Assembly: GCA_034190875.2 (NCBI GenBank) | Contig: CM067349.1 | Span: forward strand, 25,621,142-25,685,141 | Length of the DNA stretch: 64,000 nt | Source of the DNA: Urechis unicinctus | Lineage: Eukaryota; Annelida; Polychaeta; Xenopneusta; Urechidae | Direction of reading: 5' to 3' | In this document: piece by piece, positions 24,180-34,800 of the stretch | How the letters are laid out: every line of letters starts with the position of its first letter | How positions within the stretch are numbered: position 1 is the stretch's first letter | Translations under genes and position numbers: made by a program | Notes under the pieces: generated by a model | What the model saw: only the letters and a program-made list of their open reading frames with translations | What the model was told of the DNA's origin: nothing | Databases searched by the model: none

Positions 24180-25826
24180 CAAACACATTATCAAAGACAC
24201 GCGATAAATACAGCTGACCATGCCTGAATGGCTATTTGAGACTCAACAACAAGTGTCAAATATCACGGTGATAAGTTCTCTTCGTGGTTTTCGTGTGTCC
24301 GCCACTCCAGTAGACAGGTAGACAGCTACCGCATTCATAAGTAGGAGCTATATTTGTTTTTCAAATGCGCAGCCATCAAGCTGGTAATGAGGCACAAACC
24401 GATTTCATCACAGGCATTCAAGTTTTAAAAGGGCTCTCCTCTCAGGATTCTTGTATATAAAATCTTTATATATTATAAGTCAGAAATGAGGGTCGTTTTC
24501 TGACTTGAGTGCCTGTTGTTTTCATCGTCGAAAGGTTAACTGGGCAGCCATGCTGCAGCATGAAGGCAAACAATCATCAGCGAAAATTTTCCCAAAAAGC
24601 AACCCAAATATTGGGACACAAAGGTTTAACAAACAAAATCACGAAGAAATAAATGCAGTATCTGTAACTTATTATGCACAATAACCTGCTGACATGAGAT
24701 GATTCGTTTTATATCAGGGTGTGCATTGCCCTCAAACCCGAATAAGGCCATCTTTCTCATTAAGCGGTAACCTCTCTCAAAATAGAGAGACGGGGGAGGG
24801 AGAGAAAAGGGGAGCGAGTTAGGGAGGGAAGGGCACACAGGAGACACAGACGTTATGACCGACATATTACAGCAGCTTTCACTCCCATCATAACGGACGA
24901 TCTTCTTCCTTTTTTTAAAAATAAATGTACATTAATACTTTAAAGCTACGAAAGAAAATTGGACTTTTCATAAGAATGAGAATCTCTTTCATGATAAACA
25001 GACAGATCAATTGGTGAATTTCTATAGACGCTTGGCACCAACCGTTATTTAGAGACGAGTAATATGTTATTGAAACATGACATGTGAGAGATAAATCGGG
25101 AATGAAGTCAAACTCATGTACAGATGCGCACGCAGCCCGTCTTATGCGCAGACACACCGCTTGCCATCTTGGCGAGACGAACCTTGGCTGCCTCATCGCC
25201 CGACTTATATATGTACGCAGTACGTAAGCGGTTCACGATGAAATCGACACCGCACACTTCGCATTTCACCTCGACGACTTCATGATGACTTTTCCTATCC
25301 TGTATACAACCTCCCTCTCCCGTAAATCACCCCTTCTCGTCCACACTCTAACACCCCGATGTACATACTCCATAACAACACATGAAGCCTACCTGTAAAA
25401 ATAGCTCGTCCAGAAGCCTCATCTACCTGCCTATACGACCTACGTTAGAGCCCATGATTGTGTACAGCGCCAAGTTGAGCAAGCTGCCTCATCTCACCTA
25501 CCCGCTCATTGTCTCGTTCTAGTTTGGGTGCGTGTGTGAGCGTCCATTCGGGGCCATCTGTCCTCCGCCATTGAGGGTAATAGCCCCGATTTCGTACGGA
25601 ACACCTGCTGTAATCACGGATGTACAGGTGGGAATATGGCCGGTGAGAGTTGCTACCGCAAGTGAGAGATATTTTCGTGTTTTGTTGTGGAAGTAATTTC
25701 CACGTGGGATATACTGTGAGGGAAATTCAACTCGACGCTACCGGCTGCTCGTTCTACGTACAATAGTTACCTCAGTAGCAAGCAAGCATCTGCTACAATT
25801 GTCGAGCATCTGGAAGTGTTTGTGAA
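24180..25826. other. intergenic / 5' region of the 1527-aa gene
   Basis: No coding frame recognised. The last 150 bases before the ATG at 25827 probably contain 5' UTR, but no TATA box is evident. Confidence 0.35.
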
Positions 25827-28800
25827 ATGGCAACCGATGAATACACAGTCTCGTTCAATTCGGATACTTCCGACTCGGAGGCAGAGATGACCGATACCGA
25901 TAACGACAGCGATGATTACAAAGAAGATGAAGAACGCGCCTCCAGGTTAGCAGCTGCCAGGAGGGAGCTGGACGCTGATGAGGACGACGCCGATGAGGAG
26001 TTTATAGTGCACCGCGGCGCCCCACCCCCCTACGTCGAAGGCAGCTACAACCGGTACACGGGACTACATGACATCATCGAGATCGACGAGGGTGACGGCG
26101 ATGGCAAAGGAAACGACGAGCCTAATGACGTCAGCGACGAATCTGACAATGAGGTCGCTGAGGCGGAATTTACTCTGGATGACAAAAAGGAAGAGGAACC
26201 TAAAACGAATACCACCCCTGATGCATCGTCCGAATTCACATTCACGTTCAGCGCCGATACGAGCGAGGATACGAGTAATGAGGTGGCCCCCTCTCCTCCT
26301 GCCAAGACCCAGTTGGAAGAGGACGCCGAGTTTACGTTTAGTATCGACTTCAGTACGGAGGTGATCGAGGCAGATCCCGAAGCGGATGCCTTCTCGCCAT
26401 CATCTGACCTAGATAAAGAGGGTTTTGAGGGGACGACAGCTGTGAGTAGGGGAAGCGATTCTGGCGTAGTGAGTCTCATCGATGAGAATGATACTGCTTC
26501 AAGTTTATTACAGCTGGATAATACAATAGAGGAAAGTGAACAGGAATGCTTTGTCATCCTGCAAAGCGATTCTAATCTAGACGAATCAAGCAGAGCCGAT
26601 GTCGCGCCAGAAGAACGTTATGATTCCTCCACGGACACTACCACTCAAGTCTCACTTACAAGTCAGTTACCAGAGGGCGCTGCGGAAGTGCCCAGTACTC
26701 CACCGCAATCAAACCTATCGAGTACTGACCCGGGTCACGTGAACGAGAAGCCATGTCCCGTTGATCTCAAGGTCACTACGCCCTATGTGAATGATTCGGA
26801 GCCGACTGGTGTAAGTGATACAGTAAACAAGCAGGATACTTGCCCCAATGCTGGACCCACAAGTAATAGCAGCATCTCAGATACAAACATTGCACCAATA
26901 CCGAGCACCGAGCCGCTAGCATCACCCCACCTTGCTTCATATAGCGCTTCTCTCACCCCAAACCCTGCAACCATAACTTCTACCTCCCCCAACCAAAGCA
27001 CCAGAGAGGCCAGCGTGGAGGAAATAAAACCCGCTGCTTGGCCACATGACGCCTGCGGTGGCCCGGTAACTACAGCAGAGCTGAGTGTGAAGGGAGTTGC
27101 AGAGGCTGCTCCTGCTGGTAGTAGTAGTGAAGTGGAGATGGGAGCTGGTGAAGAAAGTAAGTCTCCCGAACCGGGAGTCACACTTTCTCAGGAGTCACTC
27201 AACAATGAGACACAGCTTCGCGACAACTCTACGGCAGAGTATATCACAGATCAATTGCCAGAGTTACCAGAAAGAAACATCATGGAACACCCGCGCACTC
27301 CTGAAGTTGAAATAACGGATATCGGAGATGATATGTCAGACAGTTTCGATGTTGCTGCGATCAGTGACAGCACCAAGGCTATCTTAGCCGAACACGGAAT
27401 CCACATCGACGCTTTGGTCGACGACGAGCCTCAGGTGACGAGGTGCCCATCACCTCGGGCTCCCCTGGCCCGATCCCAGAACGTCAGCGGGGTGGCTCCT
27501 GATGCCAAAGGATCGCTGGACGAGGATGACACATTTGAACAAAGAATATCACGTGCTAAAGCGTTCATTGCTAGCGTTGATCAGCGTATCAGTCGCAGTG
27601 ATTCGGCGTCCGCACTCGGGGAGGTTCCTAAAACACCCGACACAGACGCCAACCTACCAATGTTCGAGGAGGATGATGTTTTCGCTGCTCAAACGAAAGC
27701 GAGTCAGGATCTAGAGGATCAGTCAGTCACCAAATATGACGACAACGTCGACCACGATCCTGCCCAATACACATCCCAGGTGAGTCCGTCATCTGGTCGA
27801 GATCAATATGAATTGGACAGAGAGGATTACATTGAAATGGGCATCAATCCTGACTTGTTGAAGCGAAAGGAACTCCTTCCTCCTTTGATACCCGAGGGAG
27901 CTGCATTGGATGTATTCGACCCGAGAGAACAGGACGGGAAATCAGACTACTCGGATGACTACGTTATCGGTACCGTCATGGTGAAAACAGGGAAAGGTCA
28001 GGAGGTAGAAGGCCGGGAGGGTAGTCAGTATGATTCTCAAGTAGGGCCTGTCGACAGAGGTCAACCTAAACGACCTCGACCTAAATACGTTGACAGGACC
28101 ACGGAGCTGATCAAAAAGATCCTGACTGAAGAACGAGGTGAGGTATATACCCCTCCATCATTTGATGATGATAATGACGATGCTGATGTAGACTATGTTG
28201 ATGATTATGACTATGATTATGAAGACAATGATGGGGCTGGATCAGTGAGGGAGAGAGCGTTGGTGCCCAAAGGTCGGTATGATTTGGGTGGCGACTCGTT
28301 CCTTGAGAGGAAGATAGAGGCGATGAGGCAACAGAATGCGTCCCTCCAAGACGACGATTACGTCTATAGTGAGTATACTGATGACTACGACAACAACATG
28401 GCGCTGATGAAGAACGAACAAGCTCTGGCGCTCGTCAAACGTCCCCGGAAGCGCTTCGAGGAGGAAGAGGAGGAGGACGTATTCAGCTCGGCTAGCAGTA
28501 AAGCCAACGCGATCATGCAGAGATATCAAGAGGATGTGGTGACGAGGAAGCCCCAGCGAGCTATCGCGTACGAGACACATAACGCCCTGGCTGTACGTCA
28601 GCGTGGATCAGGCCGCGACGACGCGAGGGCTCTGGTGCCCCGTCAACATAGAGACCAGCGCGATGACTCACGGGCCTTAGTGCCCCGTCAACATAGAGAC
28701 CAGCGAGAGGACTCACGGGCGTTAGTGCCCCGTCAGCGGGCTACAGCACGTGATGAATCTCGCACCCTCATCCCCCGTCAGCGTCAGACTGTTTGGGATG

Positions 28801-30410
28801 ACGACGATAGAATGCTTCTACCTTACAGCCATATCCATGCCAACCAGCATGATGAGGATGATCACGAGTGCACCTGTACCGGACATAGTACGGTGAGTCA
28901 CCAGGACTCTCTGCCAGATGAGGAGTTCTTGCCCCAGAGAACAGAAGACACCGAACATGTGGTCCGAGGAAAGACGGCAGAGATCAAAACAGTCATCAAC
29001 AAGCAAGAGACCATCCTACAGCAATTCAAGCACGCCCACGATAGCTTTGAGGATATCAATAATGAAATCAAGGCGCTTCGTCAACACATGTTGGAGAGCA
29101 CAGAAAGACGGAATAAACTCCAGGAAGAAATCCAGTTTGATTTGGATCAGGCCGAAGAAGCCAAACGGAATAAAGAATTCATGAGGAAGTACCTCCCTCC
29201 ACCGGAAATCGACTACTCAAAGGGCTACATCCCCGGAGGCTTGTACAATAAAGATCTGACTTCATGCAAAAAATGTGACGCCCAGTCGGAACCGCCACAG
29301 AACGAGAAATCTTATTACGAGAACGTACCCACCAAACCACAACCCCTCTCCATAACGAATTGGAGAAGCTTGGGTTCAAAGCCGACTTCTGTGCCCTCAC
29401 CAAGGTACCCGAAATCCGCCACCCTCGACGTGGATGATCTAGACCGCGAGGATGTATCTTCAGTCTCTTCCGGTCGATCAGGGGCCAACAGGAGAGAAAC
29501 TGGTTTCAGTTACGGCTTCAAACCAAGGCCAACGATGGATGATCTAGAAACGCAGAGTGACATCGGTCTGGGGGAGAGCGCCTTCTCTGTTAGATGCGCC
29601 GAGGCAGATAACGCCGATGACTTTGCAGATATGGACGATAATGGAAGTGTTTCAAGCACTGGCGATGAGCATGGAACGCTGACTGGTATTCAGGCGTGGA
29701 GGGCTAAGTTTAAAATCGACCCTCCCGGAAAATCTTCAAAGAGTGCGGCAAGACCGGGGTCAGGTAAATGGCGGTCTTCGGAGACAAAACAACCCTCAGA
29801 TTCATTGTCCAATGGAGACAACCATTTGAAATCGTGGAAGGGTATAAGTGACGACGTCGACGGAGATGATGACGTCGAGAAACGTCACCAATCGACGATA
29901 AGACCTTACACCGCACTTGGCAGTACAACTAACAACTCCGCTTATCGCTCAAAATATGGTAGCTATTCGAAATCCTACAGTACGGATGATTACGGATCGG
30001 AGATCGATTCTAACTACAATCCTTATTCTACAACGGCTGGTCGAATGGCTCGGTCGGACAACAAATACGGTCGTACCATGTCAGATTCCGACACTCCAAG
30101 ACTTTCAAGGTCACATTCATATGACCCCTCCCCACCCCAACCTTTTAAAAGTCGATTTCTGACTAAAGTACGTGGTAGAAGGGCAGACGATGACAGTGGT
30201 GTTTCTGAGAAAAGAGACAAGCCTTTCAAAAGCCGTTTCTTGTCGAATTCCTTCTCGTACGAATCAAACGGAATCCAAGAATCACAGGAAGCAGACACAG
30301 GTACTAGCCAAGCTGCACCGCCCTCGGCTGCTGCTGCTGCTGCTGCTGGTGATCCTGATGTTGTTGTTGTTGCTCCCAGCGCTGATGCTGTTGCTGGGGA
30401 CGAAAATTGA
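25827..30410 (+). CDS. large disordered acidic protein, 1527 aa, unknown
   Basis: One uninterrupted 4.58-kb frame, far too long to be chance. The N-terminal two thirds is acidic and Ser/Thr-rich with no globular look. Visible elements: a PPPY motif (residues 66-69, WW-domain ligand pattern); repeated EFTF-type motifs (about 137 and 172); Asp/Tyr-rich acidic patches around 785-805 (YVDDYDYDYED); a tandem repeat of about 16 residues built on SRALVPRQHRDQRD (about 930-990); a predicted coiled coil (about 1046-1125); and PFKSRFL twice (about 1438 and 1466). The C-terminus has an Ala run from a GCT repeat. No signal peptide, TM or enzyme motif. Likely a cytoplasmic scaffold or cytoskeletal adaptor (inference). 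A good donor (ATCGTGAGT, about 30444) follows the stop and ACAGGTACT (about 30301) precedes it, so other 3' ends may exist. Confidence 0.85.
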   Translation: MATDEYTVSFNSDTSDSEAEMTDTDNDSDDYKEDEERASRLAAARRELDADEDDADEEFIVHRGAPPPYVEGSYNRYTGLHDIIEIDEGDGDGKGNDEPNDVSDESDNEVAEAEFTLDDKKEEEPKTNTTPDASSEFTFTFSADTSEDTSNEVAPSPPAKTQLEEDAEFTFSIDFSTEVIEADPEADAFSPSSDLDKEGFEGTTAVSRGSDSGVVSLIDENDTASSLLQLDNTIEESEQECFVILQSDSNLDESSRADVAPEERYDSSTDTTTQVSLTSQLPEGAAEVPSTPPQSNLSSTDPGHVNEKPCPVDLKVTTPYVNDSEPTGVSDTVNKQDTCPNAGPTSNSSISDTNIAPIPSTEPLASPHLASYSASLTPNPATITSTSPNQSTREASVEEIKPAAWPHDACGGPVTTAELSVKGVAEAAPAGSSSEVEMGAGEESKSPEPGVTLSQESLNNETQLRDNSTAEYITDQLPELPERNIMEHPRTPEVEITDIGDDMSDSFDVAAISDSTKAILAEHGIHIDALVDDEPQVTRCPSPRAPLARSQNVSGVAPDAKGSLDEDDTFEQRISRAKAFIASVDQRISRSDSASALGEVPKTPDTDANLPMFEEDDVFAAQTKASQDLEDQSVTKYDDNVDHDPAQYTSQVSPSSGRDQYELDREDYIEMGINPDLLKRKELLPPLIPEGAALDVFDPREQDGKSDYSDDYVIGTVMVKTGKGQEVEGREGSQYDSQVGPVDRGQPKRPRPKYVDRTTELIKKILTEERGEVYTPPSFDDDNDDADVDYVDDYDYDYEDNDGAGSVRERALVPKGRYDLGGDSFLERKIEAMRQQNASLQDDDYVYSEYTDDYDNNMALMKNEQALALVKRPRKRFEEEEEEDVFSSASSKANAIMQRYQEDVVTRKPQRAIAYETHNALAVRQRGSGRDDARALVPRQHRDQRDDSRALVPRQHRDQREDSRALVPRQRATARDESRTLIPRQRQTVWDDDDRMLLPYSHIHANQHDEDDHECTCTGHSTVSHQDSLPDEEFLPQRTEDTEHVVRGKTAEIKTVINKQETILQQFKHAHDSFEDINNEIKALRQHMLESTERRNKLQEEIQFDLDQAEEAKRNKEFMRKYLPPPEIDYSKGYIPGGLYNKDLTSCKKCDAQSEPPQNEKSYYENVPTKPQPLSITNWRSLGSKPTSVPSPRYPKSATLDVDDLDREDVSSVSSGRSGANRRETGFSYGFKPRPTMDDLETQSDIGLGESAFSVRCAEADNADDFADMDDNGSVSSTGDEHGTLTGIQAWRAKFKIDPPGKSSKSAARPGSGKWRSSETKQPSDSLSNGDNHLKSWKGISDDVDGDDDVEKRHQSTIRPYTALGSTTNNSAYRSKYGSYSKSYSTDDYGSEIDSNYNPYSTTAGRMARSDNKYGRTMSDSDTPRLSRSHSYDPSPPQPFKSRFLTKVRGRRADDDSGVSEKRDKPFKSRFLSNSFSYESNGIQESQEADTGTSQAAPPSAAAAAAAGDPDVVVVAPSADAVAGDEN
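28615..28795 (+). repeat. in-frame 48-base coding repeats (ALVPRQ)
   Basis: Three to four direct repeats of about 48 bases inside the 1527-aa gene encode RALVPRQHRDQRDDS-type units; the first two are almost identical at DNA level, so the array is young or homogenised. Confidence 0.8.
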
Positions 30411-30980
30411 CGTCATGAAGAAGCTTCTTCATTATACCAATCGTGAGTACCTATAGCTGTCACGTGATGCTAGTTGACGCGAACATGAGATCGTTCGTTT
30501 GAACTGGATTTTGCGAGCGTGGGGATATATATTTCTAATTAACCTGATTTTTGTTTTGCAATATATCGCTTCATTTTCACTGAGCGAACTTTGCCAACTA
30601 CTGCCGCAGCTAATGCGTCGTAAAGCAAGTAAGAGTATCACGTGTCTAGTAAGGTAAGGAGCTGCCGTCCTGGAACATGTTTCCACACTTTATTGAACGT
30701 GAAAACATTGCCTTCGCAACATTACCGGTTAACTGGTCCAATATTGCTAGGAGAAATTCTCTGTATGACGTCATGACTTGTTAACGGGAGTTCTAGGCGT
30801 AAGGTGGTTTACGTAAGGCGGGATGAGGTACAGATGGGAGTCAGATGACGTACTGGCTGTGTTGTTGCGAGGTGAAGGTAGAGAGATGGGAAGCTAACGA
30901 GCGGGGATCCCTTGCCTGGATTCTTAGCAGGTTAATGATGACTTGATATGTTGGAGGTTTGAATGATGCTCCTGATTTAG
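30411..30980. other. 3' flank of the large gene, nothing recognised
   Basis: No AATAAA signal close to the stop and no exon-like frame. Confidence 0.3.
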
Positions 30981-31620
30981 AATGATGCCACAATGCCCCT
31001 GATTGCCACCACCAGACAATAGATTGCCACCAACCAACCAATCGACCACAATATTGACCACAATGCCACAATGCCCTTATTGGACCACAATGCATTACCA
31101 ACACCAGACAATAGACCACACCATGCCACAATGCTCCTTATTGCCACCAACCGGACAATAGACCACAATGCTCCTTATTACCACCAACCAGACAATTGAC
31201 CACAATGCTCCTTATTGCCACCAACCAGACCACCAACCAACCAATCGCCACCAACCAGACAATAGACCCCCTTATTGCCACCAACCAATAGACACAATGC
31301 TCCTTATTGACCACAACAATGACTCCTTATGCTCCTTATTGCCACCAACCAGACAATAGACCACAATGCTCCTTATTGCCACCAACCAGACAATAGACCA
31401 CAATTGACCACAATGCTCCTTATTGCCACCAAGACAATAGACCACAATGCTCCTTATTGCCACCAACCAGACAATAGACCACAATGGTCCTTATTGCCAC
31501 CAACCAGACAATAGACCACAATGCTCCTTATTGCCACCAACCAGACAATAGGCCACAATGTTTATTGCCATCACCTGACAATGCAGCACAATGTGACTAG
31601 AGTCATTACCTGACAATAGA
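30980..31620 (+). repeat. degenerate 36-40 bp minisatellite
   Basis: More than a dozen irregular units built from TTATTGCCACCAACCAGACA followed by ATAGACCACAATGCTCC, with partial and nested units. A second small array of a 17-22 base CATGACACCCTCC unit follows at about 31725-31815. Non-coding. Confidence 0.9.
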
Positions 31621-31819
31621 ACACAATGCTTCTTTTTGTATTTACCCAGCCAAACGACGAACAGTGTAGTTTTTGTCATGTTATTCAATATGTGACTCCA
31701 GCATGGTTTGATAGAGCGTCCATACCTGACACCCTCCTTACATGACACCCTCCTGGCATGACACCCTCTTTACCTGACACCCTCCTTATATGACACCCTT
31801 CTGACATGACACCCAGTGA

Positions 31820-34800
31820 TAGCTTTTGCTAACAGGCAATATGCAGATCAGTAACAAGGTGATATAATTTGTCTTTAAAAATATTAATTTCTGATCTCCA
31901 AAACCAGCCATTGATATTAATAAATAGTCAGTCTAAGGTCACAGCACTTGTCTTCTGACAACACATTTGGTGCTTTGTAGCACCGCTTAGATCATTGGTG
32001 CACTCAACAAATTATAGGCTTCAAGAATACGCCTCATGAGGGGGCTTTCTAGGAGGACGGAGGCAGTGGCCAACAGAGACACGGGTGGGCCTGGGTTAAA
32101 CAAGCAAAGGTCAGTCGGTACAATACACAGCGTCCATATCGTCTTCTCACCTCGCTTTATCAAGATCAGGTTGCTATGGCAGCGTTATAACGCAGACATT
32201 GGCTGCCTCTAGGTAACCTGTGGGTCTTGTATTATATAAAGATGCACGCTAACCTGATGCAACCATTGCTCCTAAGCGTATCTGGCACTTAAGTGCATAT
32301 CATGCAGATAGTACTTGCCCAGGGTAACACGTTGAGCGAAGAGTAGCCGAACGCCTCAGATGGAAAGCACACATTTCGCAACAATCTATATCCCCGGTGG
32401 TTATCACTCTTGCTAACGCCATGGAATACCGGAGAATACTGTAATTCATTTGTGGGCTATCCTAGAAGTTAGGTGGTTCGGGCAACATCGATATACAGCA
32501 TGTGTCAAACAAAGACATATTCACAGAAAACAATGTAAAACACAACAGCTTTTCTGCGCAGACGCCAGTCGAAAGAAGCGACAAAGCGCCTGGAAAGCCA
32601 TTAACATGTCGTACCCCTCTGCTGAAGTAACGCGTTTTACCACAGTATCTTGTCATGGGGGCTACCTACATTAATTCTCTGCTACAAGACTTCCCGGATC
32701 TGATTAAAAAAACTCTCTTTCGTATAAAACCACTACACAAACAAAGTACTGAATCCTGGCTGGCCTGTGATAAAGTTGGGTCTGAAGTGGGGTTTTATGT
32801 TTGATGGAGTGGCAGCTTGTTATCGTTAGAGGCGGACAGGTAGCTGTTGATAAGGCGGCGTTATCAGAGGACTGGTGCGCTGTGTCGGAGTACAGCTTAC
32901 CCAGACACCTCAGGCGCCTCAGGTGTATTGTGGGTAAGGTAGCTGTGGGTAAGGTAGCGCTGACAAAGCAGTTTTCAGTTTAGAAAATTTCAATTTCTAT
33001 AGCTCTTCCTTACGTAGATGGGGTAGAGCTCTTAACGATTAATTTAAACCGATCACTGCGCGATTTGTTAAACTTCCATCATTACAATTTGTTTTTGCTC
33101 ATTTTTTATTTCAATTCAATAGAAAATTTTCAAGGAGGTGGATAGATTATAAAATTTAACAACATCGGTTAAAATGTGAGCCACTCGCTTCCTTTTTGCA
33201 GGCAATCAAATATAATTCGCTTAATTCTAAAAGGTCAGAGAGTACAACTGACGTGAGATACCCATCGCCGTGGCCGACTCCACTTCAATGTAGCTGAGCA
33301 ATTAATATCGCTTCTCTGTGGAATCTTCATCTTTGTTATTTTCCAGCCCGTTCCAGAAGTCCTTAAACACACAGCCCTCTTTTCATTGCCCTCAGATTGC
33401 CGGATGCACGCTGGCCTCGTTTCGCGTGGTGTGTGCTACACCGCGCGTCGAAATGGCGGCGAGAGGCTGGCATCAGCTTGTACTTGTGGGGTGGGGGGGT
33501 GGGGGTGGTCAGCCAGTCACGTGATCTTCAGCTCACATGATCTATGGTTAGACACGACGTAGACGTGTTTTCATATCCTCCGTTCGTTGATTGAATCTTT
33601 CTCAGCCGTCATTGCGATTGATGATTGAGCTGCATGTGTGCCGAGCAGGAGGCGATATAATTGGCGCCCTTCCCGACCAGCGCTTTCGCTACCATGCATA
33701 TTAGAATTTGGGTGTACAACTTGCACCACTTGATAAATTGGTATTTGATTAAAGACCGATGGTGATTGATTTTCTGTCGCTGACTGTCCGTTATCGCCTA
33801 CCGTGTTAGACTGGTACAAGTTTATTACCGTACCATGGATCTATGATTCTTATCAAACCTTACGCCCAAGTCGTTTGGGGTTGGGGTTATTGAGGATGGG
33901 TTCACCACACTTCGCTGTTATTCGTCGCGTGATGTCATGAGTTTAAGCAGCGTATATAAGCTCGAGGATTCACTGAGTCGGAGCAAGTGTCTTCGTGGAT
34001 GATAAGAAAGTCATAGAGCTGGTTAGCGTTAGTAGCTTTACTTGATCATATAGGAGTGACGTCATCGATGACGCGTTTAGATCATGCACGTTGAGATACC
34101 GTGACCTTCAGTAGCGTTAGGAGAGTAGGAGGTTTAGTAGCCATGGCAACAACGCCGCAACGAGCGTAGGTTATCCAGCCGACCAAGTGATTTTCTTCCC
34201 TAAAAATTAGCGCGTAGTTACGGAAACAGTCGCTATCAAGTTGTGTTCCTGTCTGACGTGTTCGCCTGTGGTAGACAGAGATCCAATCAGATGCTTACAT
34301 TTGGCATGTTTTTCCTCGCAAGTGTCCCAACCCTCTGTTTTGCCTATCAAATTCACCAATGTCCAAAGTCGATTGTTTACTATAAATAGACCACCTACAC
34401 ATCGGCCATAGGATACCCTTATATTTGCAAATGAGTGTTGGCCAATATAGCATAGGTTACAACGATCTTGTTCGTACTTATTGTTCTTTATTTGTTCAGA
34501 TCCGCAGTGCTACCTAACTCATTAAGCTAATGATGTGTGCAGTATTAATTAGAACAAAGGGCCATGTAAATAGGAGATTAGATAGATAGGGGTATGAAAC
34601 CGTGAAGCAGTAAGCAAAGTAGCGGTGATATGGCAACAGGCGTATCTTCTGAATGTATCCGTCTGAGGCCCTATGAATTAGGACATAAAGACTTCCTGGG
34701 GCTGTTGTATGCATGCGTCAGCACTATTGCTTCAAAGGTTACCCTAGATACACGGCGTAGATATATGCACGTTTTCGTGGAAAGCAATCGTTATCACAAT

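Noticed and set aside
26045..26557. Antisense 170-aa frame in the large gene (and similar shadows)
   Set aside because: Mirror of biased codons in the + strand gene; no independent support.
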